This document shows, in pieces, positions 23,727-31,772 of a stretch of DNA of 32,645 nucleotides. Every line of letters starts with the position of its first letter. Position 1 is the first letter of the stretch. Below the pieces are notes generated by a model, which did not search any database, was not told where the DNA came from, and worked only from the letters and a program-made list of their open reading frames with translations. Source of the DNA: Stagnihabitans sp043738565 (GTDB lineage: Bacteria; Pseudomonadota; Alphaproteobacteria; Rhodobacterales; Rhodobacteraceae). The DNA is taken from NCBI GenBank assembly GCA_043738565.1, contig JAYUGA010000162.1:1-32645 (forward strand), in the 5' to 3' direction. The translations under genes were made by a program, and so were the position numbers.

Positions 23727-24872
23727 ATGCGGGTGATGTTGCCGGATGCGACGGGTCGGATGATGGGGTATGAGATAACGGGCAAACCGCTGCCCGAGGT
23801 GCCGCTTGGCCCAAATCCGGCGCGGGTGGTCTATGCGGCGGCGCATGTGGTGGCCGATCCGTTCAGCGACCGTGACCCGTCCGGGCAGGCGGCGATCGAC
23901 TGGCGGCAGACGATGGCATTTCGTCACTATCTGGCGGGTTTGGGGCTGGGCATTGCCGAAGCGATGGACACGGCGCAGCGCGGTATGGGGCTGGATTGGC
24001 CCGGCGCGCTGGAGCTGATCCGGCGGACCAAGGCGGAACTGCCGCAGGCACAGGTCGCCAATGGCTGCGGGACCGATCATCTGCCGCCGGGAACCTATAC
24101 GCTGGATCAGGTGCGCCGCGCCTATCTGGAGCAGGTCGAAGCCATACAGAAGCTGGGCGGGCGGATCATTCTGATGGCTTCGCGCGCCCTCGTGCAGGCG
24201 GCGCGGGGGCCAGAGGATTACATCCGGGTTTACGGCGACGTGCTGAGCGCCTGTGATCAGCCGGTGATCCTGCATTGGCTGGGCGAGATGTTTGATCCGG
24301 CTTTGGCGGGCTATTGGGGGGCCGACGATTTTGCAGGCGCGATGGCTGCGGCTTTGGCGGTGATCGGCCAGAATGGGGCCAAGGTCGATGGCATCAAGAT
24401 CTCGCTGCTCGATGCGGCAAAGGAGGTGCGGATGCGGCGGCTGCTGCCGGTCGGTATCAAGATGTACACCGGCGATGACTTCAACTATCCCGAACTGATT
24501 GCGGGCGATTCCGGCGGGTTCAGTCACGCTTTGCTGGGAATATTCGACCCGCTGGCCCCGGCGGCGGCGCTGGCGGTTGGTCGGTTGACGGCCGGGGATG
24601 CGGCGGGGTTTCGGGATGTGCTGGACCCGACAGTGCCCTTGGCGCGGCTGATTTTCCGGGCACCGACGCAGCATTACAAGACCGGAGTGGTGTTTCTGGC
24701 CTGGTTGAACGGGCATCAGGACCATTTCATCATGCTGAACGGGGCACAGGCGACGCGGCCCTTGCCGTATTTCACCGGGATTTTCCGGCTGGCCGACGGT
24801 TGTGGGCTGTTGCGTGACCCGGAATTGGCAGCAGGCAGGATGCGGCAGTTGCTGGCGCTGTACGGCGTATGA
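23727..24872 (+). CDS. DUF993 family protein (dihydrodipicolinate synthase/aldolase-like)
   Basis: A 381-aa member of the DUF993 family, a distant DHDPS/NAL-type TIM barrel. VDGIKISLLDA places K224 at the end of a strand where class I aldolases carry the Schiff-base lysine (GIK). Other features are VANGCGTDHLPPGTYTLDQV and PVILHWLGEMFDPALAGYWG. The enzyme probably makes or breaks a C-C bond in a sugar-like substrate, but no member I know of fixes the reaction. GGGGG precedes the ATG. It lies between the SDR (9-bp gap) and the isomerase-like gene (4-bp overlap), which suggests oxidation, epimerisation and aldol cleavage in one pathway. Confidence 0.8.
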   Translation: MRVMLPDATGRMMGYEITGKPLPEVPLGPNPARVVYAAAHVVADPFSDRDPSGQAAIDWRQTMAFRHYLAGLGLGIAEAMDTAQRGMGLDWPGALELIRRTKAELPQAQVANGCGTDHLPPGTYTLDQVRRAYLEQVEAIQKLGGRIILMASRALVQAARGPEDYIRVYGDVLSACDQPVILHWLGEMFDPALAGYWGADDFAGAMAAALAVIGQNGAKVDGIKISLLDAAKEVRMRRLLPVGIKMYTGDDFNYPELIAGDSGGFSHALLGIFDPLAPAAALAVGRLTAGDAAGFRDVLDPTVPLARLIFRAPTQHYKTGVVFLAWLNGHQDHFIMLNGAQATRPLPYFTGIFRLADGCGLLRDPELAAGRMRQLLALYGV

Positions 24873-25717
24873 TGCGGGATTTTGCGCAGGACAATGGGGC
24901 TTTGACGCTGAACACGGCAACGCTGGGGCATAATTTGGCGGGGCATGGCGCCGGGTGGAGTGTCGAGCGGGTGATTGACGCCTGTGCCGCGCGGGGCCTT
25001 GGTGGCATCGTGTTCTGGCGGCGCGAGATTGGCGGGCGGGCGGTCGAGATCGGCAATCGGGTGCGGGCGGCGGGGATGCAGGTGACGGGCCTGTGCCGGA
25101 CGCCCTATCTGGTCGGGCCGGGTGCGCCGCTGGGCATGGATGAGATGAAAGCGGCGCTGGATATGGCGGCGGGGCTGGGGGCAGCGGTGCTGACGGTGGT
25201 TGTCGGGGGGGTGGAGCCGGGAACGCGGGGTGTTGCGCAAAGCCTGAAAATCGTCACGGAACGGCTGGAACAGGCCGTAGTGCAGGCGGCGGATCGCGGA
25301 GTGAAGCTGGCGTTGGAACCGCTCCATCCAGTTTATGCCGGCAACCGGTCTTGCCTGACCACGTTGCGCGAGGCTTTGGATATTTGCGACAGTTTGGGCG
25401 CGGACAATCTGGGGGTGGCGGTGGATGTCTATCATGTGTGGTGGGACACCGACCTGCCGCAGCAGATCAAGCGCGCGGGGCGGCGGATTCTGGGCTATCA
25501 CCTGTGCGACTGGCTGGCGGATACCCAAGACGTGCTGCTGGACCGCGGGATGATGGGGGATGGCGTCGCGGATTTGCGGGCGATCCGGGCAAGCGTGGAA
25601 GCGGCGGGCTATCGCGGCGCTTGTGAGGTGGAGGTGTTTTCGGCCAACAATTGGTGGAAACGCCCACCGGAACAGGTGCTGGATGTGATGGTGCAGCGGT
25701 TCAGAGCGGTTTGCTAG
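24869..25717 (+). CDS. sugar phosphate isomerase/epimerase-like TIM barrel (xylose isomerase-like family)
   Basis: A 282-aa AP-endonuclease-2/xylose isomerase-like TIM barrel. Probable divalent-metal ligands are E150 (LALEPLHP), D186 (VAVDVYHVWWD), H211 (GYHLCDW) and E253 or E255 (CEVEVFS). These match the E-D-H-E pattern of IolI-type and tagatose-epimerase-like enzymes, which isomerise or epimerise keto sugars. The ATG overlaps the DUF993 stop (ATGA). The 3' end overlaps convergent nagA by 4 bp. The substrate is unknown. Confidence 0.87.
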   Translation: MMRDFAQDNGALTLNTATLGHNLAGHGAGWSVERVIDACAARGLGGIVFWRREIGGRAVEIGNRVRAAGMQVTGLCRTPYLVGPGAPLGMDEMKAALDMAAGLGAAVLTVVVGGVEPGTRGVAQSLKIVTERLEQAVVQAADRGVKLALEPLHPVYAGNRSCLTTLREALDICDSLGADNLGVAVDVYHVWWDTDLPQQIKRAGRRILGYHLCDWLADTQDVLLDRGMMGDGVADLRAIRASVEAAGYRGACEVEVFSANNWWKRPPEQVLDVMVQRFRAVC

Positions 25718-26877
25718 GCCGCGACAGCCAGGGCCGCACAGGTTGACGAAACCTGCCAATGCGCATCCAGCACCAGCAAATCCTCCAGCCGCCGCCCGGT
25801 GATCTGGGCCAGTTGCGGCATGCCGATCACCCGCGCCGGGACCGTCACCGCCATCCGCAGGGCGGCATCGGGGGCAATGCCGACCCCGTGGATCAGCCGT
25901 GCCAGGCTTTCGGCCATCGTGACATGTGCCCCGGCCAGCGAGCCTTCGCTGTTCACCAGACGTCGGCCTTCCAGCCGGATTTCGTCACCATACAGGCTGA
26001 AACGGTCGGACCCGCCGACCGTGGGCATGGCATCCGAGACGAGGAACGTGGTGTCGGGCGAGGGCCTGGCACGGATGGCGAGGCCGACCATTTCGTCGGC
26101 CACATGAATGCCGTCGCAGATGATCCCGGCATAGGCGGTGGAATTGATGCCGCAACCGGTGACACCGGGCGCGCGGTTCAGCATCGGCGACATGGCGTTG
26201 AACAGATGGGTGAAACAATTGGCCCCCGCAGCCAGTGCGTCGCGGACCCGTTCAGCCGTGGTATCGCTGTGCCCGAGCGAGACGACAGCCCCGGTCTTGG
26301 CCAGTTCGGCGATCTGGCCGGGCCCGGTCGCTTCGGGGGCAACGGTGATCATTACGGCGATTCGCGCCGCACGGAGCCGCTTTACCACCGCAATCGTCCG
26401 GTCATCCAGCGGCCGGATAAAGCCGGTGGCATGGGTGCCCCGGCGGGCGACGCTGATATGCGGGCCTTCGATGTGCAGGCCAAGGATGCCGTGCCGGCCG
26501 CGCGCCGCGAGCGCCGCCTCCGCCGCACGGTCCAGCACCTCGGGCGCGTCGGTGATCAGGGTGGGCAGGATGCCAACGGTGCCAAAGCGGCGATGGGCGG
26601 CGGCAATTGCGGCCATCCCGGCAGGCGTAGGTTCGGCATTCAGCAAGACATCGCCGCCGCCATTGACCTGAAGATCGAGAAACCCCGGCGTCACCGTGCC
26701 GCTAATCGGCTGGAGAATCGCACCCGCAGGCAGGTCGGACAGCTTGCGCAGTTCGATGACATGATCGCGGCCAAGGCCCAGGGCATGGCCTTCCAGCAGG
26801 GATTGGCCATCGAAAACCCGATCAGGACACAGCCAGGCGGTGATTTTGGGCTGCGCCCGCGATTTTGCGTCAGACAT
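25714..26877 (-). CDS. nagA: N-acetylglucosamine-6-phosphate deacetylase
   Basis: An amidohydrolase-superfamily deacetylase of 387 aa, converting GlcNAc-6-P to glucosamine-6-P plus acetate. Metal and catalytic motifs are all present: GFLDLQVNGGGD, LHIEGPHIS (HxE), SLGHSDTTAE, FTHLFNAMSPM, and VSDAMPTVGG with the catalytic Asp. The ATG at 26877 overlaps the end of the upstream ROK kinase gene by 8 bp; an in-frame extension to 26922 would lie wholly inside that gene and is not needed. Last gene of the amino-sugar operon. Substrate preference for another N-acetylhexosamine 6-phosphate is possible. Confidence 0.92.
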   Translation of the reverse strand: MSDAKSRAQPKITAWLCPDRVFDGQSLLEGHALGLGRDHVIELRKLSDLPAGAILQPISGTVTPGFLDLQVNGGGDVLLNAEPTPAGMAAIAAAHRRFGTVGILPTLITDAPEVLDRAAEAALAARGRHGILGLHIEGPHISVARRGTHATGFIRPLDDRTIAVVKRLRAARIAVMITVAPEATGPGQIAELAKTGAVVSLGHSDTTAERVRDALAAGANCFTHLFNAMSPMLNRAPGVTGCGINSTAYAGIICDGIHVADEMVGLAIRARPSPDTTFLVSDAMPTVGGSDRFSLYGDEIRLEGRRLVNSEGSLAGAHVTMAESLARLIHGVGIAPDAALRMAVTVPARVIGMPQLAQITGRRLEDLLVLDAHWQVSSTCAALAVAA

Positions 26878-27781
26878 GATTGGCCCTATTGGCAAAGGCG
26901 GCATAGGCGGCACCGCGGGCACCGGTGGTGTCGCCGCCTTCTGCCAGTTTGATCAGCGGAGTGCCATAGCCGGGAAGTTGGGCACGTTGCAGGGCTGCGG
27001 TCAGGTCCGCAATCAACCCCGGTGCCCGCGACAGGCCACCAGCCAGCACGATGCATTCGGGATCGACCGTCAGGCACAGGGTGTGGATCATCTCTGCCGT
27101 CAAGTCGCACCAGACCTGCCAGGCTTTTCCGATGGCGGCGTCGGTGCTGCGACGGGTGGCGATTTCTGCGGGGGTCAGCGTTTGTGCGGTGAGATGCGCC
27201 ACGATGCGGGCAAGGCCGGGTCCGGCAATAAGCGTCTCTGTGCAGCCCAGACGGCCACAGCCACAGCGCACGATCGGCAGATTGTGGGCGGCGGTGATAT
27301 GGGCGGCAAGGGCAAAATGGCCAAACTCGCCGCCAAGTCCGGTCGGGCCGGGCAGCAGTTGACCGTCGATCACGATGCCGCCCGCCAGGCCGGTGCCCAG
27401 ATTGATCGCCAGCGCGGTTTTGTAGCCGCGGGCGGCGCCGAACATCGCCTCTGACAGGGCCTGGGCGCGGCAGTCGTTGACATAGGTGATCGGGCGACCG
27501 GCGCGGGCGGCGATATCGGCGGGAAACGGCTTGCCGGTGGCGGGCAGATTGGCGGTAAGTGCCAGCCCGGTGGCGGGATTGACCAGCCCGGCGGCGGCGA
27601 TGCCGATCGGCAGGCCCGGCGACCGCGCATCGGCCCAGGCGATCTGACCGGCAAGGGCGGCGACCAGATCGGGGTAGGTTCTGGGGGTGGCGATGCGATG
27701 GGAATCGACCCTGTTCCAGCCAATATCGAAGACCTGCGTCTCGATCTTGGTGCCGCCAAGGTCGATGCCTGCCGCGATCAT
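26870..27781 (-). CDS. ROK-family sugar kinase (probable N-acetylglucosamine kinase)
   Basis: A 303-aa ROK kinase. The N-terminal ATP phosphate-binding motif is GIDLGGTKIE (5-14). VNDCRAQALSEAMFGAARGYKTALAINLGTGLAGGIVIDG includes the catalytic Asp of the ND motif. GLGGEFGHF and the zinc-binding CGCGRLGC follow. Because it lies directly before nagA (8-bp overlap), phosphorylation of N-acetylglucosamine or a related amino sugar is the likely role. This fits an ABC importer, which delivers unphosphorylated sugar. It overlaps the upstream SIS gene by 4 bp. Confidence 0.88.
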   Translation of the reverse strand: MIAAGIDLGGTKIETQVFDIGWNRVDSHRIATPRTYPDLVAALAGQIAWADARSPGLPIGIAAAGLVNPATGLALTANLPATGKPFPADIAARAGRPITYVNDCRAQALSEAMFGAARGYKTALAINLGTGLAGGIVIDGQLLPGPTGLGGEFGHFALAAHITAAHNLPIVRCGCGRLGCTETLIAGPGLARIVAHLTAQTLTPAEIATRRSTDAAIGKAWQVWCDLTAEMIHTLCLTVDPECIVLAGGLSRAPGLIADLTAALQRAQLPGYGTPLIKLAEGGDTTGARGAAYAAFANRANHV

Positions 27782-28797
27782 GTTGTTTGCGTCACTTTCG
27801 ACAGGGTGGCCGGGCGGTCAGGGTCAAGGCCAAGCGCCAGGGCGGTATTCAGAACCGGCGGATAGGCCAGATACAGCAGCAGGGCGGCGGCGGCGGCGGG
27901 GGTCAGGTCTTTCGCGCCGACATCGGCGGGGCGCAGACGGTGGACGGTGCCGCCGTTGGCGCGGAAGCGGGCCTCGGCGGTGTCGAGCGAGGCTTGCAGA
28001 TCGGGCTGGCCGGTGTCGAGGATCAGGACCAGCAGCGGGTTGGTCGCCAGTTGCAACGGGCCGTGCAGCACTTCGGAGGAGGAATAAGCCTCGGCATGCA
28101 GGGCGCAGGTTTCTTTCAGCTTCAGCGCCAGTTCCTGCGCCGCGCCAAAGCCGGTGTCGCGGCCGATGATATAGACGTGATCGGCGCGCAGCAGGGCGGA
28201 GGTGATGATTTTGGCGTCAGGATGGGGGGTGCCGTCAAGTTCGGCAATCTCGCGGGCAGCGGCGGCGGCGCGGGCAGCGAAGGCGGGTTGCAGTTCGGAC
28301 AGCAGGGCCATTCGGGCGGCAATAGAGCCGATTGCCGACTTGGTGGCGGGCACTGCGAGTTCCGGACCCGCGCCGATCGGCAGGGTCAGGTGGGCAGTGG
28401 ACTCGATCGGAGAGCCGGGCTGGTTGATCAGGCCGATGACGGTGCCGCCAGTGGCGCGGACACCTTTGGCGGAGCGCACCAGATCCTCGCTGGCACCGGA
28501 TTGCGAGACGACGGGCGAGATCGAGCCGGACAGATCGACGCCCTGACCGAGCGAGAAGATTGAGGGCGGCAGGCTGGTCATCGGTTTGGCCAGTTCGCGC
28601 ATGAATTCGTACGCCAGGATGTTGGCGGCGGCGTCAGACGAGCCGCGGGCGATGGCGTAGAAGGCGCGGGTTGCGGCGGGGTTCAGGGTGGCGAGCGTCG
28701 CGCGGGCGGCGGGTGAGACGCCCTTCGCCACGGTTCGGGCAAAAACACCCGGCGCTTCGGCAATCTCTGCCCGCATCAGTGCCCCGGCTCCGGTCAT
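27778..28797 (-). CDS. double-SIS-domain sugar isomerase, probable glucosamine-6-phosphate deaminase (NagB-II/AgaS type)
   Basis: A 339-aa protein resembling the isomerase half of GlmS without the glutaminase half. First SIS domain about 35-165 (IARGSSDAAANILAYEFM, SQSGASEDLVRSAKG); second about 195-335 (YIIGRDTGFGAAQELALKLKETCALHAEAYSSSEVLHGPLQL). Such proteins include NagB-II and AgaS, which deaminate amino-sugar 6-phosphates to ketose phosphate and ammonia. With NagA and a ROK kinase alongside, this step completes the route to fructose-6-phosphate. An ATG at 28776 is a possible alternative start. ATGA overlaps on both sides indicate translational coupling. Confidence 0.87.
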   Translation of the reverse strand: MTGAGALMRAEIAEAPGVFARTVAKGVSPAARATLATLNPAATRAFYAIARGSSDAAANILAYEFMRELAKPMTSLPPSIFSLGQGVDLSGSISPVVSQSGASEDLVRSAKGVRATGGTVIGLINQPGSPIESTAHLTLPIGAGPELAVPATKSAIGSIAARMALLSELQPAFAARAAAAAREIAELDGTPHPDAKIITSALLRADHVYIIGRDTGFGAAQELALKLKETCALHAEAYSSSEVLHGPLQLATNPLLVLILDTGQPDLQASLDTAEARFRANGGTVHRLRPADVGAKDLTPAAAAALLLYLAYPPVLNTALALGLDPDRPATLSKVTQTT

Positions 28798-29936
28798 TGC
28801 CGCAACCCGTAGCTGTCGAGTCTGGCCCAGGTGTCGGTCAGGTCAACCACCTGTCCACTGGCGCGGGCCTGGTCCAGCGCGATGGCGGCAATGCCGGCCT
28901 CCATCGCGTCGAGAATCGAGACTGGCAGGCTGCCCGACTGGCCGCGCAGGTATTTGGCGATGTCGGCGCACATCTTGTCGTCGGCACCGTAATGAACCCC
29001 TTTGGCGGCAGCGCCTTTGGAATAATCGTGATCGGCGAGGCGGGTGCCGTCGCGGGCGGTGACGCGCGGATAACCGCGCACGAAATCGCCCTCTGCGATA
29101 CCGTGGGTGCCCATCACGCAGAAGCGGCGGTGTTCGTCGGGGGTGTTCAGGTTGGTGTGGAAGGCGAGGCTCGCGCCAGTTTCATACTGTAGAATGGCGG
29201 TCTGGTAGTCGATGATGTCACCGTCGGAATGGAACGGGTCATCGACCGAATTCCACACCGATTTCTTGACGTGGAAAATCCCGGCTTCGGCATTGGAGGC
29301 CGGGGCGTTGGCGGGGATAAACGACTTGCGACCGCCAAAGCTGGCAACCCGAACCGGGCGCGAGCCGGTGACCATGTTGTAGATGTCGATGTCGTGGCAG
29401 CATTTTTCCAGCATGAAGCCGCCACTGAGATCGGTCATCCGCCGCCAGTCGCGCAGGAAGAACGCGCCGTGGTAGGGGGCGATGTGTTCACTGGCCTCTA
29501 GCGAGACGATCTGGCCTAACAGACCCGCTTTCAGCGCGGCGCGCAAGTCCACCATATGCTGCGAATAGCGCAGGACCAGGCCAACCATGCAGCGGTTTAC
29601 CCCGCCGTGTTTGGCCAGCAGGCGGGCAAGTTCCAGGGTTTCCTCGATGCTGACGACGACGGGCTTTTCGGTGAAAACCTGCACGCCCGCCTCCAGCCCC
29701 AGACGGATGTGGTTCAGGTGGAACAGGTTGGGCGAAAAGACGCAGTAGAGATCGGGCCTGGCCTGCGCCAGCATGTCCTCGACCGTGGCATAGCGCGGCG
29801 TGTCAGAGCCGATCATGTCCAGATAGGTCGGCTGCGGGTCGTAGAAGCCGACCACTTCAGCCTCTGGCATGGCCTGTTTGAGGGTGGACAAGACGTGACC
29901 AGCCCGCAGACCGATGCCTGCCGTTACAACGCGCAT
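28794..29936 (-). CDS. Gfo/Idh/MocA-family oxidoreductase
   Basis: A 380-aa NAD(P)-dependent sugar oxidoreductase. The N-terminal Rossmann fold begins MRVVTAGIGLRAGHVLSTLK; the EKP motif (VFTEKPVVVS) is at 90-92; the C-terminal alpha/beta domain carries GGFMLEKCCHDIDIYNMV, with the catalytic-region Lys, His and Asp. These enzymes oxidise or epimerise a sugar, sugar amine or inositol. It is not part of the standard GlcNAc route, so its presence between the transporter ATPase and the SIS gene suggests a modified amino sugar or a disaccharide as the real substrate. It starts 12 bp after the ATPase and overlaps the SIS gene by 4 bp. Confidence 0.88.
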   Translation of the reverse strand: MRVVTAGIGLRAGHVLSTLKQAMPEAEVVGFYDPQPTYLDMIGSDTPRYATVEDMLAQARPDLYCVFSPNLFHLNHIRLGLEAGVQVFTEKPVVVSIEETLELARLLAKHGGVNRCMVGLVLRYSQHMVDLRAALKAGLLGQIVSLEASEHIAPYHGAFFLRDWRRMTDLSGGFMLEKCCHDIDIYNMVTGSRPVRVASFGGRKSFIPANAPASNAEAGIFHVKKSVWNSVDDPFHSDGDIIDYQTAILQYETGASLAFHTNLNTPDEHRRFCVMGTHGIAEGDFVRGYPRVTARDGTRLADHDYSKGAAAKGVHYGADDKMCADIAKYLRGQSGSLPVSILDAMEAGIAAIALDQARASGQVVDLTDTWARLDSYGLRQ

Positions 29937-29948
29937 TCCAAGGCTCCT

Positions 29949-31046
29949 TCAAGCGGCCACAGCGGGGGCCATGCGACGGCGCATGACGATTCCCTTGGCA
30001 TCAAAAACGTGGCAATCGGCGGGGTTCACGCTCCGGCCGATGGACGCGCCCTCGGTCACGGCGGCGTCACCTGGCAAGGCAGCACAGAACCGCCGGCCGT
30101 TGGGCAGGTTGCCATAGGTGATCGAGACGCCGCCAAGACGTTCCAGCACGCGGACTTTCATCGACAGGCCAGCCCCCAGGGCAGCGTTTTCCGGCCGGGT
30201 GCCGATTTCAACGCGATCGGCCTTTTTGGCGGTGTTCGTCTCGACCGGCAAGGTCATGGGCACGCCGCCATCCAGCTCGACCGCCAGGCCGTTGCCATCG
30301 GTGCCCAGCACGGTGGCGGGGACGAGGTTCACGTTGGGCTGGCCGATGAAGGTGGCGACGAAGTGGGTGGCGGGGTGGTGATACAGCTCCATCGGGGTGC
30401 CGAATTGTTCGACGCGACCGGCATTCAGCACCACGATGCGGTGGGCCATCGTCATCGCCTCGATCTGATCATGGGTGACATAAACCATCGTGGCCGACAG
30501 ATCGCGGTGGAGTTGGGAAAGTTCGACCCGCATGTCGCCGCGCAAGGCGGCGTCCAGGTTGGACAGGGGCTCGTCGAACAGGAAAACCTTGGGATTGCGC
30601 ACGACGGAACGGCCAATGGCGACGCGCTGACGCTGACCACCGGACAGTTGACCGGGTTTCAGGCCCAGTTTCTCGGTCAGTTGCAGGGTCCCGGCGGCTT
30701 TGCCAACGCGGGTGCGCAGCTCAGCCTCGGGCATTTTCTGGACGCGCAGAGGGAAGGCGATGTTCTCGAACACGGTCAGATGGGGATAAAGCGCGTAGCT
30801 TTGGAACACCATCGCAATGTCACGGTCGACCGGTGCCAGCGCGGAGACATCCGCGCCGTCAATCACGATGCGACCCGAAGTGGCCAGTTCGAGACCTGCG
30901 ACGATGCGCAGCAGGGTGGATTTGCCACAGCCGGACGGGCCGACGAAAACCACGAATTCCTGATCCTGAATGGCAAGGTCGATGCCTTGCAGGACCGAGG
31001 CCGTGCCGAAGGATTTGGTGATGTTTTGCAGGTTGAGCGTGGCCAT
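29949..31046 (-). CDS. sugar ABC transporter ATP-binding protein (MalK/UgpC type)
   Basis: A 365-aa ATPase, full length for the family. Walker A GPSGCGKST at 36-44, signature LSGGQ (QLSGGQRQRVAIGRSVVRNPKVFLFDEP), Walker B in the same stretch, and an H-loop in YVTHDQIEAMTMA. A complete C-terminal TOBE region follows (NVNLVPATVLG, EIGTRPENAALG). The ATG at 31046 is preceded by CGAGGA at a 5-6 bp distance; longer frames to 31154 run through the hairpin and have no ribosome site. It serves the permease pair encoded at and beyond 31773 and is first after the damaged binding-protein gene. Confidence 0.93.
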   Translation of the reverse strand: MATLNLQNITKSFGTASVLQGIDLAIQDQEFVVFVGPSGCGKSTLLRIVAGLELATSGRIVIDGADVSALAPVDRDIAMVFQSYALYPHLTVFENIAFPLRVQKMPEAELRTRVGKAAGTLQLTEKLGLKPGQLSGGQRQRVAIGRSVVRNPKVFLFDEPLSNLDAALRGDMRVELSQLHRDLSATMVYVTHDQIEAMTMAHRIVVLNAGRVEQFGTPMELYHHPATHFVATFIGQPNVNLVPATVLGTDGNGLAVELDGGVPMTLPVETNTAKKADRVEIGTRPENAALGAGLSMKVRVLERLGGVSITYGNLPNGRRFCAALPGDAAVTEGASIGRSVNPADCHVFDAKGIVMRRRMAPAVAA

Positions 31047-31074
31047 ATGGTCCTCGGGCAAAGCGGTGGCAGGG

Positions 31075-31098
31075 GTGGGCGGCCCGAAGACCGCCCAC
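31075..31098 (-). repeat. hairpin with UUCG tetraloop between binding protein and ATPase genes
   Basis: A 10-bp stem (one U.G wobble) closes on C(UUCG)G when read on the minus strand, an exceptionally stable RNA hairpin. It starts 7 bp after the binding-protein stop and ends about 28 bp before the ATPase ATG. No T-run follows, so it is more likely an mRNA-stabilising or processing element than a terminator. Confidence 0.7.
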
Positions 31099-31104
31099 GG
31101 TTGC

Positions 31105-31710
31105 TTACTTGACGGCTGCCAGATCGGTCGCCGCTTGCTTGACCAGATCGTCAACCGAGCCGCCTTCGACCAGCATGATGCCCTGGATCATCGTGGTGAA
31201 CACGCCTTGCAGCGATTTGAAGTTGGTCAGCATCGACTCTGGTCCGCCGGTCGCGATGCCGTCAACAAAGATTTTCCAGAGTGGATCGTTGACGTAGAGC
31301 GGCACCACGACACCGAGTTTGTCGTATTGGAAGATCGGGGTCAAACCCCACGACTTATCAAGCTCATACTGCGCTTCGCCCGAGGTCAGCGCCTGCGCCA
31401 GCTTCTGCGCCATCGCCTCGACCGCCGGATCCTTTTGCTTGAAGATCGCAATCGAGTCGGTAATCAGGATGGTGCCCGAGGCGCCCGAAGGACAGTGCGG
31501 AACCGGAACCACAAGCTGGTTGATCTCTGCCTTGTGCTGGCAGGTGCCCCACGGCACGATCTGCATGTTGATCGAGACGCCCTTGTTGGCCGCCATGAAC
31601 TTGTCGATGACGGTCTGGTCGGCGGGCCGCGCCGCGCCGCACATGATGAAGTCCAGCTCTCGGGCGCTGGCCCGCAGGGCCGAGCCGCCCATCAGGGCGG
31701 CCGCGACCAT
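31105..31710 (-). pseudogene. sugar-binding protein gene with internal deletion
   Basis: The 201-aa frame starts like a CUT1 sugar-binding protein: signal-peptide core MVAAALMGGSALRASA, then ELDFIMCGAARPADQTVIDKFMAANKG and VPWGTCQHKA. It then jumps directly to the C-terminal half: VVPVPHCPSGASGTILITDSIAIFKQ and SWGLTPIFQYDKL. Family proteins have about 420 aa, so roughly 200 residues are missing, with the junction near 31520-31545, still in frame. The 5' end is also odd: AAGGA lies about 15 bp before the ATG, and ACC stands at 31720-31722, where a start codon would be expected for a normal basic signal-peptide start. Hinge and most of one lobe are absent, so sugar binding is unlikely. Confidence 0.7.
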
Positions 31711-31772
31711 CAGGGTTCTGGTGTAGTTCCTTGTTGTTTACACCCTTGGTTGGCAGGCTTTGGTTTCCTTGG

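Noticed and set aside
22908..24920. A 670-codon open frame on the minus strand
   Set aside because: Antisense to the SDR and DUF993 genes, low-complexity Arg/His/Pro composition, no ribosome site or known motif.
29556..31112. A 518-codon open frame on the plus strand
   Set aside because: Antisense to the well-supported MalK-type ATPase and part of the Gfo/Idh gene; composition typical of a shadow frame.
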